Of a DNA stretch of 64,000 nt, positions 48,829 through 57,976 are shown one piece after another (the stretch's first letter is position 1; the number at the start of each line of letters is the position of its first letter). The stretch is taken from positions 1 to 64,000 of the forward strand of contig JAFTXP010000004.1 of NCBI GenBank assembly GCA_017461545.1, read 5' to 3'. The translations under genes were made by a program, and so were the position numbers. The notes beneath the pieces are model-generated. The model was not told the origin of the DNA and ran no database searches. It was given only the letters and a program-made list of their open reading frames with translations. This stretch comes from Clostridia bacterium. GTDB lineage: Bacteria > Bacillota > Clostridia > UBA1212.

Positions 48829-49785
48829 ATGATTGAAATTAAAAATTTGACTAAAAAATTCGGACAAATTAATGCATTAAATGATGTTAGTTTTAATGTA
48901 AAACGCGGTGATATTTTAGGTTTTTTGGGACCGAACGGAGCAGGCAAGTCTACCACTATGAATATTATAACGGGATATCTTTCTGCAACAAGCGGTACTG
49001 TTAAAATTGACGGTCATGACATAATGGCAGAACCGGAGGCTGTAAAAAAAATGATTGGGTATCTTCCCGAAATGCCTCCTTTATATACTGATATGACTGT
49101 AAAGGAGTATCTCAATTTCATATGTGACTTAAAAAAAGTTCCTATGAAGCTCCGTAAGTCAATGCTTGATGATATCATGTATCTTTTAAAAATCGGAGAC
49201 ATAAAGAATCGTGTAATAAAAAATCTTTCTAAAGGTTATAAGCAGCGTGTCGGATTTGCTCAGGCGCTGGTAGGAGACCCACCGATTTTGATATTGGACG
49301 AACCTACTGTTGGCCTTGACCCGAGACAAATTGTTGAAATGCGTAAGCTTATTACTTCTTTGGGAAAAGAGCATACTGTTATTTTAAGTACACATATTCT
49401 GCAGGAAGTTACTGCAGTCTGTAATTCTGTTGTAATAATAAATAACGGTAAAGTTGCTGCCAGCGGTTCTGTTTCTGATTTTTCAATGAAAAAAGGTGAG
49501 GTCAGCAGATTTAATATCACTATTGGTGCCCCTAAAAGCGAATGTATAAGATTGCTTTCAATAATTGACAGCATAAAAACATCGTCTTTCCTGAGAATGG
49601 ATCATAATGACTCTGTATTTGTTGTTGAGTCAAAACCCGGTATGGATGCACGTCTTGATATAAATAAAGTTTTTTCCGAGCTGGATTATCCTATATTGGA
49701 ACTTCGTTCTGTAGGAAAATCGCTCGAAGAGATATTTATTGATATTGTAAATCAAGATGCTCGTGAAAAGGAGGCGTTTGACTGA
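48829..49785 (+). CDS. ABC transporter ATP-binding protein, GldA-like
   Basis: 318 residues beginning MIEIKNLTKKFG, the standard ABC start, so the start codon is certain. Walker A GPNGAGKSTT, signature LSKGYKQRVGFAQAL, Walker B ILILDEPTVGLDP and the switch histidine in ILSTHILQE are all present. The C-terminal extension of about 90 residues is typical of the GldA/NatA group. It energises the permease encoded next; the two genes overlap by one base. The following genes match the Gld-like ABC set of gut Firmicutes and Bacteroidetes. Confidence 0.92.
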   Translation: MIEIKNLTKKFGQINALNDVSFNVKRGDILGFLGPNGAGKSTTMNIITGYLSATSGTVKIDGHDIMAEPEAVKKMIGYLPEMPPLYTDMTVKEYLNFICDLKKVPMKLRKSMLDDIMYLLKIGDIKNRVIKNLSKGYKQRVGFAQALVGDPPILILDEPTVGLDPRQIVEMRKLITSLGKEHTVILSTHILQEVTAVCNSVVIINNGKVAASGSVSDFSMKKGEVSRFNITIGAPKSECIRLLSIIDSIKTSSFLRMDHNDSVFVVESKPGMDARLDINKVFSELDYPILELRSVGKSLEEIFIDIVNQDAREKEAFD

Positions 49786-50510
49786 TGAAAGCTATTTTTA
49801 AAAGAGAGATGAATGCATATTTTACATCTCCTCTTGCTTATTTTGTAATCGGTTCGTTCCTTGCACTTACCGGATTGAATTTTTGGAATATAAATCTTGT
49901 TAACAGAAGCATAGAGTTTTCGAATACTCTTAACTCGCTGTCGTCTTTTTTGGTTTTTTTCATTCCGATAATAACCATGAAAATGTTTGCAGAAGAGAAA
50001 CGAAACGGAACAGAGGTTTTGTTGAGAACTTCTCCTGTTAAAATCTGGAAGATAGTATTGGGAAAATATGCGGCTGCTTTTTCTCTGTTTGTGCTGATTG
50101 TTCTCTGCACAGCGATTTGTCCGGTTATATTGTCTTTTAATATGATGGAGGTTACCGATATAACACCTGTATTTCCATGGGCAAAAACAATAGGAAGCTA
50201 TATAGGATTTATTTTGCTCGGTTCTGCCTACATTTCAATCGGTCTGCTTGCTTCGTCGTTTTCAGAAAACGCAACTCTTTCTGCTGTTATAGGAATGGTT
50301 ATTTTGTTGATATTATCCTTTTTGGAAACGATAGGAACTCAGCTTGGCGGAACTATAGGCTCTATTCTTGTTTGGATTTCTTTGTCTTCGCGATACAGTG
50401 ACTTTGCTACCGGATTATTCAATCTCACTTCTATTGTGTATTATCTCTCGTTTACTTTTGTAATATTGTTCATTACAATCGTAAATATCGAAAGAAAGAG
50501 GTGGAATTGA
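49785..50510 (+). CDS. ABC transporter permease, GldF-like
   Basis: 241 residues, six membrane helices (ABC-2 type). The N-terminus AIFKREMNAYFTSPLAYFVIG and EEKRNGTEVLLRTSPVKIW are typical of the GldF/ABC-2 family. Probably pairs with the ATPase upstream and the GldG-like protein downstream; start and stop overlap both neighbours by one base, indicating tight coupling. In Flavobacteria GldAFG supports gliding; in clostridia the role is unknown. Confidence 0.88.
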   Translation: MKAIFKREMNAYFTSPLAYFVIGSFLALTGLNFWNINLVNRSIEFSNTLNSLSSFLVFFIPIITMKMFAEEKRNGTEVLLRTSPVKIWKIVLGKYAAAFSLFVLIVLCTAICPVILSFNMMEVTDITPVFPWAKTIGSYIGFILLGSAYISIGLLASSFSENATLSAVIGMVILLILSFLETIGTQLGGTIGSILVWISLSSRYSDFATGLFNLTSIVYYLSFTFVILFITIVNIERKRWN

Positions 50511-52027
50511 TGAAAGATAAGAAGGGCACAGAACTCAAAACAAATGATAATACTGAAAAAAAGGATATAGGAAGAAAAACTCGTCAACTCATATTCAGCA
50601 CAAATGCGGTGCTTTTTACGGTTGTAGTTTTGATTGTCTTCGTTTTGGTTAATCTTGTCATTGAACAAGTTCCGCTGAATCTTGATCTTACTGAAGAAAA
50701 ACTTTATACACTCTCTGAAACAAGTGAAAAAGTTATGGACGGTCTTACCGATAAAGTTGAGATATACGCTTTGTATGACAGGGTGTCGGGGGAGGCTGAT
50801 TCGGAAAAGGCGGATGTTATAAAAATTCTTGATTTGTATGACAATCATGAAAATGTTGAAGTATCTTATGTGGATATAAGCAAAAAACCTGCTTTTGTAA
50901 AGAATACTGTAGGAGAGAATAATGCTTCAGACTATTCTTCTGGCGATTATATAGTTAAATGTGGGGAAAAAATAAGAAAAATTGATGACGATGATATGTA
51001 TATTTTATATGAGCAACAAATAAATTATTTTTATGCTCAGACGATTACAACAGGTCTTCAGGTGGAAAATAAAGTTACAAGTGCTATTGTACGTGTAACA
51101 TCTGAAGTTCCAAAAATATACTGGTCAGTAGATTTTGGTGAAGCTGAGGTTACAGACAATAACTATTCTTCTTTTGTAGAAAATATAGAAGATGCAAACT
51201 ATGATATTCTACCGCTGAATTTGAAAACACAGGATATTCCGGAAGATGCATCTGTAATATTTTTTGTTAGACCGATGTCTGATCTGGATGACAAAACTGT
51301 TGATAAACTGAAGTATTGGTTTGACAGAGGCGGAAATGCATTCTTTTTTATGGATGCTGAAAATTATGACGGCAATTATATAACAACTGATTTTAAAAAT
51401 TTCAATAAGGTGTTACTCCGATTCGGACTTGAAATAAATTATGATGTTATAGAAGAGAGTGAAGAAAAACGTTACAAAGACGATGAAGATTATATATTTA
51501 TAGCAGACACTATTGCTGCAGGTGCTTTGGAAAGTACGGAATCATATAAGGTTTTATGTTACAACACCAGAAGTATTGATATTCTTACCACTATAGATTC
51601 GTCATACTATGAAGCTGCTGCTCTTATAGAGACTTCTGTAGGTGCGAGTTCGATTTCGCTTTTGGAAGATAAAACAGAGCCGTTGGGTAAAAGAATAGTT
51701 GCGGCATCATCTGTATGCTACGCAGGTCATGCGGAGTCTAAAGCCGTTGTTTTTGGCTCAAGTGCGAATCTACAGTATGCTCAGACATATTATTTCGGCA
51801 CATCCGGAATAGATACTGTAAAAGACAGTCTTGACTGGATGGATATTTATACCGGAGAAAATCCGGCTGATTCCATAGAAGGTAAAACCTATAATAGTGT
51901 AGTATCTACAGTAGTTGATGTTACTGAATCAGAAGAAAAAGTGTTGGCTTTTATTATTACAATAGCGATTCCGCTTGTAATTTTTATCATAGGTTTTGTA
52001 GTTTGGGTTAAAAGGAGACACTTATGA
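50510..52027 (+). CDS. GldG-like ABC transporter auxiliary protein
   Basis: 505 residues from the ATG at 50510 (AGAGGTGG ahead). One helix near residues 25-50, a large extracytoplasmic domain starting LDLTEEKLYTLSETSEKV, which is the hallmark of GldG-type auxiliary proteins, and a C-terminal helix followed by a basic tail (WVKRRHL). A truncated-looking stretch VIFFVRPMSDLDDKTVDKL matches the sugar-amidotransferase-like fold seen in this family. It likely forms the exterior part of the exporter. Function unknown. Confidence 0.85.
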   Translation: MKDKKGTELKTNDNTEKKDIGRKTRQLIFSTNAVLFTVVVLIVFVLVNLVIEQVPLNLDLTEEKLYTLSETSEKVMDGLTDKVEIYALYDRVSGEADSEKADVIKILDLYDNHENVEVSYVDISKKPAFVKNTVGENNASDYSSGDYIVKCGEKIRKIDDDDMYILYEQQINYFYAQTITTGLQVENKVTSAIVRVTSEVPKIYWSVDFGEAEVTDNNYSSFVENIEDANYDILPLNLKTQDIPEDASVIFFVRPMSDLDDKTVDKLKYWFDRGGNAFFFMDAENYDGNYITTDFKNFNKVLLRFGLEINYDVIEESEEKRYKDDEDYIFIADTIAAGALESTESYKVLCYNTRSIDILTTIDSSYYEAAALIETSVGASSISLLEDKTEPLGKRIVAASSVCYAGHAESKAVVFGSSANLQYAQTYYFGTSGIDTVKDSLDWMDIYTGENPADSIEGKTYNSVVSTVVDVTESEEKVLAFIITIAIPLVIFIIGFVVWVKRRHL

Positions 52028-53511
52028 GAAATTTCAAAACTACAATTATTGCGCTTGTATGTCTTGCAGTTGCAGTTGCGGCTTTCTTTACAGTGAAAGC
52101 TTACTTAAAAAAGAACGCGGACGACAGTGGTTCTTCCGGCAGTGAAAATGTTTCAACCACGTCAGAACCTACTGAAGAGACAAGAGTGGATATTTTTGAT
52201 TTTGACACATCAAAAGTTGTAAAAATAGAATCTCAGAGTGAAGAATACTTTTCTTTATATTATGCTGATGAAAAATGGAACTGTTCTTCACATACGGAAC
52301 TTGATGTTTTTGATAATTCTGTTGAGTCTTTTATCAAAACGTTTGAAAGTTTATCCGGAAATGTGATTAAAGATTATGATAGCTTATCTGATTTCGAAAT
52401 AGCCGATGATTCTATGTACACTACGCTTGTTTTAGATGACGGTACGACTTTTTCTGTGCGTTTCGGAATAACCGACAATACTGAAACGTACAGATATATT
52501 ACAGTGGACGGAGTTGAAGATACTGTTTACAGCATATACAACTTTACTGCAAGTGATATTTTATTGACACGTAATCTTTTAGTGAAATTGGAAGCTCTCT
52601 CTTTTTCGGACGGATATAATCCTTCATATTTTGTCGTGAAAAAAAACGGAGAACTTATGATGTCTGCATACGGCACATTTAAAGCTGCCGCGTCTGAGAG
52701 CGAAAAAGATTCAATAACATGGGCTGTTAAAGAACCGATAGAGATTGCCGGAGAGAGTGATGACATAAATAATCTCGTTAATTCATTGAAAGATGTTGCT
52801 TTGTCAGAACTTTATGACGGAGAGTGCAGTGATTTGAGTCAGTACGGTTTGGATATGCCTACAATAGAATACAGTATTGTGTATTCTGACAGTTCCGGTA
52901 ATAAGGAATCAAGATCTATTGCGCTCGGTCATAAAACCCCGGACGCCTCAAAATATTATTGTATTATTGACGGTGTTGAGTCCTCGGTGTATACGATAGA
53001 TGCATCTTATATTATGATAGATATAACCCTTGAAGATTATATAGACGGAAAATTGTTCTATGATATGTATACTGACCTTAAGACCGTAGATATTCATTTT
53101 GAAGGTTCGGATCATACAATGAAGTTTGTCTTTGGTGATAATAATCTGGAAGAAAGATATTTTGATGATGTCTTCGTTCATGATGAGGACAGTTATCAGG
53201 ATGAAAATTTAGATACACCTGAAGATAAATTCAATCATTTGCTTGCTTCTCTGTATTTGATTTCAATAACAACTGTTGACACTGATGCTCCTGCGGAGAA
53301 AGGTGAGTTGCTTATAAAAGTTGTGTATACAAGAATAGACGGAACATCTGTTGTTGTGGAATGTTACAAACGTGATGATACAACTGCGTATTTATATAAA
53401 GACGGGGAGTACTTCGGCGGCTATATGGAGACTGCTGTTATTTTGTACGGAGACTTTGAAGATTACGGCATAAAAGGCTCTTTAGATGTATTGGTTGACG
53501 TGATGAAATGA
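52024..53511 (+). CDS. DUF4340 domain protein, partner of the Gld-like ABC system
   Basis: 495 residues, overlapping the GldG-like stop by four bases. An N-terminal helix (about 7-26) anchors an extracytoplasmic protein with repeated beta-rich modules of the DUF4340 type (SLYYADEKWNCSS, YTTLVLDDGTTFSVRFG, and a second related module from about residue 210). DUF4340 proteins occur next to GldFG-like genes, which supports a shared complex. No catalytic residues are apparent; a binding or scaffold role is likely but unproven. Confidence 0.82.
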   Translation: MRNFKTTIIALVCLAVAVAAFFTVKAYLKKNADDSGSSGSENVSTTSEPTEETRVDIFDFDTSKVVKIESQSEEYFSLYYADEKWNCSSHTELDVFDNSVESFIKTFESLSGNVIKDYDSLSDFEIADDSMYTTLVLDDGTTFSVRFGITDNTETYRYITVDGVEDTVYSIYNFTASDILLTRNLLVKLEALSFSDGYNPSYFVVKKNGELMMSAYGTFKAAASESEKDSITWAVKEPIEIAGESDDINNLVNSLKDVALSELYDGECSDLSQYGLDMPTIEYSIVYSDSSGNKESRSIALGHKTPDASKYYCIIDGVESSVYTIDASYIMIDITLEDYIDGKLFYDMYTDLKTVDIHFEGSDHTMKFVFGDNNLEERYFDDVFVHDEDSYQDENLDTPEDKFNHLLASLYLISITTVDTDAPAEKGELLIKVVYTRIDGTSVVVECYKRDDTTAYLYKDGEYFGGYMETAVILYGDFEDYGIKGSLDVLVDVMK

Positions 53512-53544
53512 TTTTAGCAGTTTTTTTTGCTGAGGGGATAACAA

Positions 53545-54762
53545 ATGAAAAAAGTTTCAAAAGAAAAAAATATTAATATTTCCGAAAAAGTACAAATGAA
53601 TAAAAATAAAAGACTTGTCGGTTTAATTGTTTTGATTGTGACCATAGTTTTGGTAATTGTTTTATTCTTTGCCACAGGCTTTTACAAGACGTTTTTTGAA
53701 TTTCTCGGCTTTGAGGTTGACAGGGAATATACCGCTGAAGGAATTGCTGTTTCATTTAATCCACAGGGTGAATATATGATTTCATCAGCTGATAATACAA
53801 TTATTATTTGTGATGAAAACGGTATAACCGGATATGACAACAGCGGTACATGGAAATGGCATAATGATGTAAAATACGTTAGTCCTGTATTGGTATCATA
53901 TAATGATTTTGTTTTAATACATGATTCGGAATCTAAATGTGTTTCAGCATTTAATTCTTCGGGAATAATGTGGTCTAAAACATTTGACCATTGCGTCAGA
54001 AATGCGGTTGCACATGACGGGACTACGTTTGTGAGCGTAATTACTGACAGTGAGGAATATAATTCAGAAATCTACATTATTGATTATAGTGAAAACTCAA
54101 AAGATGTTTTCAGCGGAAAGTTTGTTGATGAGTATATAGTTTCATCCTCTATATCATCTGACTGTTCTCAGTTTGTTTTATCGGGATTTTATTCTGAAGG
54201 GGAACAGGCAAAGGGTGTGATGATGTTCTTTAAAATGAGTGACGGTGAAGTTTTTTCAACTGAGGTATTTGACAGTATATATCCATATGTAGAATATGTT
54301 GATAACGATTTGTTGGTTGCAGCTAACTCTGATTCTCTTATAACGGTAGCTAAAACAGCATCTATCGACACTAAAGACGACAAGATAACAACATTGTGGA
54401 GCAGAGCGGTAGATTCAGATGTAGTAATCAGTATAGATACTTTATTAAAAGAGGGATTTTGTGTTTCATTCGGGAGCAGTGATGAAAATTCAGAAAAATC
54501 AAAAGTAGTATTTTATGATAAGAAAGGTGTTCTTTCGGAGACGGTAGAATACAGTGAGAGAATTAAAAATATAAAAGCCGGTAAAGACAACTTTATTATC
54601 AGTTCCAATAACTCCGTTTACTTGTTAAGTAAAAGCTTTAAACAACAAAGTGAGTATACATCTTTGTCAGATGTTGAGATCGCTGAGTTTATAAATAGTG
54701 AGCGTGTACTGGTTCAGATGAAATCGCGTTTGATGATTGTTTCATTTAAGGTAAAAAAATAG
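53545..54762 (+). CDS. membrane-anchored beta-propeller-like protein (DUF5711-like)
   Basis: 405 residues. A basic N-terminus, one membrane helix (about residues 25-45), then an extracytoplasmic region rich in repeating beta strands with PQQ/WD-like turns (GITGYDNSGTWKWHND, CVSAFNSSGIMWSKTF), consistent with a propeller; the family assignment to DUF5711 is from memory and uncertain. GAGGGG precedes the ATG. It lies in the same run as the ABC genes (34 bp after DUF4340) and before a CvpA-like gene, so it may belong to that envelope system. Confidence 0.65.
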   Translation: MKKVSKEKNINISEKVQMNKNKRLVGLIVLIVTIVLVIVLFFATGFYKTFFEFLGFEVDREYTAEGIAVSFNPQGEYMISSADNTIIICDENGITGYDNSGTWKWHNDVKYVSPVLVSYNDFVLIHDSESKCVSAFNSSGIMWSKTFDHCVRNAVAHDGTTFVSVITDSEEYNSEIYIIDYSENSKDVFSGKFVDEYIVSSSISSDCSQFVLSGFYSEGEQAKGVMMFFKMSDGEVFSTEVFDSIYPYVEYVDNDLLVAANSDSLITVAKTASIDTKDDKITTLWSRAVDSDVVISIDTLLKEGFCVSFGSSDENSEKSKVVFYDKKGVLSETVEYSERIKNIKAGKDNFIISSNNSVYLLSKSFKQQSEYTSLSDVEIAEFINSERVLVQMKSRLMIVSFKVKK

Positions 54763-54776
54763 AGGTGAAATAATTA

Positions 54777-55277
54777 ATGAATGGTTTATTGATAGACTTA
54801 ATTGTGATTGCTTTTATTGCAATCGTATCATTGGTCTATATGAAAAAAGGTCTGTTAAGGTCGCTTTTTTCGCTTGTGTCTTTTTTTATTTCCTTTGTTG
54901 CAAGTATAGTTCTTCAACCTGTAATAAACGGTGTATTAATAGGTATAGGAATAATTAATAATGAGACAGACATGGTTGATTTACTTGTCATAAATATAGT
55001 CTCATATGTGGCTGTTTCGGTAATTCTAATTATAATATTATTTGTGATAGGCTCTTTTTTGGATATATTTTCGAAATTGCCGATAGTGGGGAGTCTCAAT
55101 TCATTAGGCGGATTTTTATTCGGCATTCTTTTCGGTGCAGTAATTTGTTCTTTTGTTTTTTCGATTATTTCTATTTCAGGAACATGGGCAAACACCGGGG
55201 AAATTGTAGTTTTGATTGATAATTCTTTTATTTCAAAGTTTTTTTATGAAAATAATTTATTTTTATTGTTGCAATAA
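54777..55277 (+). CDS. CvpA family membrane protein
   Basis: 166 residues with four membrane helices. The CvpA family pattern is visible (LIVIAFIAIVSLVYMKKGLL, then LNSLGGFLFGILFGAVICS). CvpA was named for colicin V production in E. coli and in Firmicutes is an envelope protein of unclear role. AGAGGTG precedes the ATG. It closes the ABC operon; the next promoter (rpmG) begins 58 bp downstream. Confidence 0.82.
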   Translation: MNGLLIDLIVIAFIAIVSLVYMKKGLLRSLFSLVSFFISFVASIVLQPVINGVLIGIGIINNETDMVDLLVINIVSYVAVSVILIIILFVIGSFLDIFSKLPIVGSLNSLGGFLFGILFGAVICSFVFSIISISGTWANTGEIVVLIDNSFISKFFYENNLFLLLQ

Positions 55278-55334
55278 TTTGATAAAAGTTGTAAAATACC
55301 TAGAGGTTTGTCGTGCGACAGGTTCTTATTCGTA

Positions 55335-55363
55335 TTGACAAGCAGATTTTATTATGGTAAATT
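55335..55363 (+). promoter_or_regulatory. sigma-A promoter of rpmG-secE-nusG-rplK-rplA
   Basis: TTGACA (55335-55340), a 17-nt spacer, TAAATT (55358-55363) preceded by TGG (extended -10). It lies 37 bp upstream of rpmG. Confidence 0.7.
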
Positions 55364-55399
55364 ACCGCATGCGCGTGTATTTAAGTGGAGGTGTTTTAC

Positions 55400-55549
55400 A
55401 TGAGAGTTAAAGTTACTATGGCATGTACAGAGTGTAAACAGAGAAATTATACTTCTATGAAGAATAAGAAAAACACTACTGAAAGACTTGAAATGAACAA
55501 GTATTGTAAGTTCTGTAAAAAACATACAGCTCATAAAGAAACAAAATAA
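55400..55549 (+). CDS. rpmG: 50S ribosomal protein L33, zinc-binding form
   Basis: 49 residues, [17 protein letters not shown] at the start and HTAHKETK at the end. The four cysteines (C9-x2-C12 and C36-x2-C39) mark the zinc-binding C+ type. GGAGGTG lies ahead of the ATG. rpmG before secE-nusG is the standard order in Firmicutes. Confidence 0.96.
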   Translation: MRVKVTMACTECKQRNYTSMKNKKNTTERLEMNKYCKFCKKHTAHKETK

Positions 55550-55618
55550 TTTGTTTTTTTGTATTACATGTATTTTGTTGCATAATATTTTGCAGTATTT
55601 AGAGAGAGGGGTTTGCTC

Positions 55619-55864
55619 ATGGCAGACAGCAATAAAAACGGAAAAACTGTAAAAAAGAATATTTTTGTCAGAGCATGGAAGGGTTTTACAACTTTCTTTA
55701 AGAATATTTTTCTTGAGCTTAAGAAAGTTACATGGCCTACTAAGAAAAAAGTATTTGCTAATACCGTTTCAGTTATATTGTTCTGTGTAATTGTCGGTCT
55801 TATTATTTTTTTGGCAGATTTAGGTTTGAATGCTCTTCTTAGCCTTATTACAAAAATGAGGTAA
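55619..55864 (+). CDS. secE: protein translocase subunit SecE
   Basis: 81 residues, the short single-helix form of Gram-positives. The amphipathic region FLELKKVTWPTKKKV, which contacts SecY, is followed by one membrane helix (about 50-72). GAGAGGGG precedes the ATG at 55619. It lies 69 nt after rpmG and 40 nt before nusG. Confidence 0.95.
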   Translation: MADSNKNGKTVKKNIFVRAWKGFTTFFKNIFLELKKVTWPTKKKVFANTVSVILFCVIVGLIIFLADLGLNALLSLITKMR

Positions 55865-55904
55865 GTTTATAGGTTTATAATTATTTGTAGGGAGGTCTCC
55901 GGGC

Positions 55905-56504
55905 GTGGAGGACAATATTGCTATGAATGATACAGAAGAATTCATTGATACAGTTGAAACAGTTTCTGTGGAAGAATCAGCTGCTTCCGGTGCTGCCGGC
56001 TGGTATGTTATTCATACATATTCCGGTTATGAGAATAAAGTTAAGGCCAGTCTTGAGCGCATGATTGAAAATTTGGGTTTGCAGGATTACTTCTTTGATA
56101 TCATAATTCCCATGCTTGAGGAAGTTGAAATCAAAGACGGCAAAGAGAAGTCAGCGCTTAAAAAGTTGTTCCCCGGCTATGTTTTGGTAAAAATGATTTA
56201 TACAAATGAGACATGGCATGTGGTGAAGAATGTAAGAGGTGTTACGGGATTTGTAGGAACAGGTTCTGAACCTACTCCGCTTACAGAGCAGGAAATTCGT
56301 GCTTTGGGTGTTGACTTTGTAGAGACTGTTGTTGACTACGAACCCGGTGATGCAGTTGATGTTATTTCCGGACCGCTTGAGAGTTTCTCGGGCGTTGTTG
56401 AGTCTGTTAATGTCGAAAAGGGCTGTGTAAAAGTTCTTGTTTCTATGTTTGGCCGTCAGATTTCGGCAGAACTTGAATATTCACAGATTCAGAAAGTTTT
56501 ATAA
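55905..56504 (+). CDS. nusG: transcription elongation and termination factor NusG
   Basis: 199 residues from the GTG at 55905, which has GGGAGGT ahead; the ATG at 55923, with its own GGAGG, would remove six residues. NGN domain: GWYVIHTYSGYENKVKASL, LFPGYVLVKM and NVRGVTGFVG; C-terminal KOW domain: YEPGDAVDVISGPLESFSG. NusG links RNA polymerase to the ribosome and modulates pausing. An acidic N-terminal extension of about 25 residues precedes the NGN domain. Confidence 0.96.
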   Translation: MEDNIAMNDTEEFIDTVETVSVEESAASGAAGWYVIHTYSGYENKVKASLERMIENLGLQDYFFDIIIPMLEEVEIKDGKEKSALKKLFPGYVLVKMIYTNETWHVVKNVRGVTGFVGTGSEPTPLTEQEIRALGVDFVETVVDYEPGDAVDVISGPLESFSGVVESVNVEKGCVKVLVSMFGRQISAELEYSQIQKVL

Positions 56505-56572
56505 TTTATTTTGGTATTATTCTGCTTAAAGCAGATTGATATATTTATTATTTTTGGGAGGTGGATTTTACC

Positions 56573-56998
56573 ATGGCAAAAAAAATCAAAGGTTATGTTA
56601 AATTGCAGATACCTGCAGGAAAAGCAGCACCAACTCCACCGGTTGGACCAGCATTAGGCCAGCATGGCGTAAACATTATGGGATTCTGTAAGGAATTCAA
56701 TGAAAAGACAAAGAATGATGCAGGATTTATTATCCCTGTTGTTATTACTGTTTATGAGGACAGAACTTTTTCTTTCATTACTAAGACTCCGCCGGCAGCT
56801 GTTTTGCTGAAGAAAGCTTGCAAAATAGAGCACGGTTCAGGAAAGCCGAACAGAGACAAGGTTGCTACTATTACTAAGGCTGAACTTTTGAAGCTCGCAG
56901 AGCAGAAGATGCCTGACCTCAATGCCGCATCAGTAGAAGCTGCTGCAAGCATGATCGCAGGTACAGCCAGAAGTATGGGTATTGTTGTAGTTGACTGA
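56573..56998 (+). CDS. rplK: 50S ribosomal protein L11
   Basis: 141 residues. Family motifs: [20 protein letters not shown] at the N-terminus, which includes the thiostrepton-site prolines, and [11 protein letters not shown] at the C-terminus. The ATG at 56573 follows GGGAGGTGG. A small TCTGCTT/AAGCAGA hairpin at 56521-56535 lies in the 68-bp gap after nusG. Confidence 0.98.
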   Translation: MAKKIKGYVKLQIPAGKAAPTPPVGPALGQHGVNIMGFCKEFNEKTKNDAGFIIPVVITVYEDRTFSFITKTPPAAVLLKKACKIEHGSGKPNRDKVATITKAELLKLAEQKMPDLNAASVEAAASMIAGTARSMGIVVVD

Positions 56999-57044
56999 TT
57001 GTTTAGTTCAAACCGTTAAAGTAATGTAAGGAGAGTGAGTAAAA

Positions 57045-57731
57045 GTGTTTAGAGGTAAAAAATATAAAGAAAGCGCAAAGTTGATTGATTCAAGAAAACT
57101 TTATGATCCTTCAGAGGCTCTTGATTTAGTTGTTGCTACATCAAAAGCAAAGTTTGACGAAACAATCGAATTGCACTTGCGTTTAGGTGTTGACTCAAGA
57201 CATGCAGACCAGCAGGTTAGAGGTGCGGTTGTTCTTCCGCACGGAACAGGTAAAACAGTGCGTGTTCTTGTATTCGCAAAAGGAGACAAGGCAACTGATG
57301 CAGAAGCAGCAGGTGCAGATTATGTCGGTGCTGAGGATATGGTAGCGAAGATTCAGAACGAGAATTGGTTCGATTTCGATGTTATCGTTGCTACACCTGA
57401 TATGATGGGTCTCGTAGGTCGTCTCGGTAAGGTTCTCGGTCCTAAGGGACTTATGCCTAACCCGAAGGCAGGTACAGTTACAATGGATGTTAAGAAAGCT
57501 ATCAATGAACTTAAAGCAGGTAAAATCGAGTACAGACTCGACAAGACAAACATCATCCATTGTCCTATCGGAAAAGCATCTTTCGGTAAAGAAAAACTCG
57601 AAGAGAACTTCAGAGCTTTGTTTGATGCCGTTATGAAAGCTAAACCGGCTGCAGCGAAAGGTCAGTATATAAAGAGCGCTGTTGTTACATCAACAATGGG
57701 CCCCGGAATAAAGATCAATCCTGCAAAATAA
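57045..57731 (+). CDS. rplA: 50S ribosomal protein L1
   Basis: 228 residues starting with GTG behind AAGGAGAGTG. Conserved: [37 protein letters not shown] and [17 protein letters not shown]1 binds 23S rRNA at the L1 stalk and in many bacteria represses its own operon. Last gene before the rplJ promoter. Confidence 0.98.
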   Translation: MFRGKKYKESAKLIDSRKLYDPSEALDLVVATSKAKFDETIELHLRLGVDSRHADQQVRGAVVLPHGTGKTVRVLVFAKGDKATDAEAAGADYVGAEDMVAKIQNENWFDFDVIVATPDMMGLVGRLGKVLGPKGLMPNPKAGTVTMDVKKAINELKAGKIEYRLDKTNIIHCPIGKASFGKEKLEENFRALFDAVMKAKPAAAKGQYIKSAVVTSTMGPGIKINPAK

Positions 57732-57759
57732 TAAAACTTTATTTAGTTTTGGAATTTTA

Positions 57760-57788
57760 TTGACAATATGTCAAAAAAATTATATAAT
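57760..57788 (+). promoter_or_regulatory. sigma-A promoter of rplJ-rplL
   Basis: TTGACA (57760-57765), a 17-nt spacer, TATAAT (57783-57788): consensus. The leader from about 57795 carries the L10 regulatory RNA. Confidence 0.9.
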
Positions 57789-57794
57789 AACTAA

Positions 57795-57906
57795 GTTGCC
57801 AAAGACAGCTGGCTTTGTTTTAAACAAGTAAGTCCCGCCGAGGTTGCGAAAAGAATCTTGTATTCAGATCCTTCGGTTACTATCTTTGGTTACCGAAGGA
57901 TTTTTT
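57795..57906 (+). ncRNA. ribosomal protein L10 leader with attenuator
   Basis: The leader contains the kink-turn-like pieces of the L10-binding motif: GCCAAAGACAGCTGG and, 20-odd bases later, CCCGCCGAGGT. It is followed by a terminator with arms 57868-57877 and 57892-57901 and five to six T. L10(L12)4 binding to such leaders represses rplJL when ribosomal protein is in excess; here the terminator suggests attenuation. Confidence 0.85.
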
Positions 57907-57976
57907 GTTATGGCAATGAAGCTATTGTAAAAAATCCTGTTTGCATAGCTAATCATTGAAGGGAGGTGTCACTAGG

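Noticed and set aside
55277-55334. tRNA or terminator between the CvpA gene and rpmG (TGTCGTGCGACA palindrome)
   Set aside because: The stem is only five base pairs, has no T run, and no cloverleaf can be drawn.
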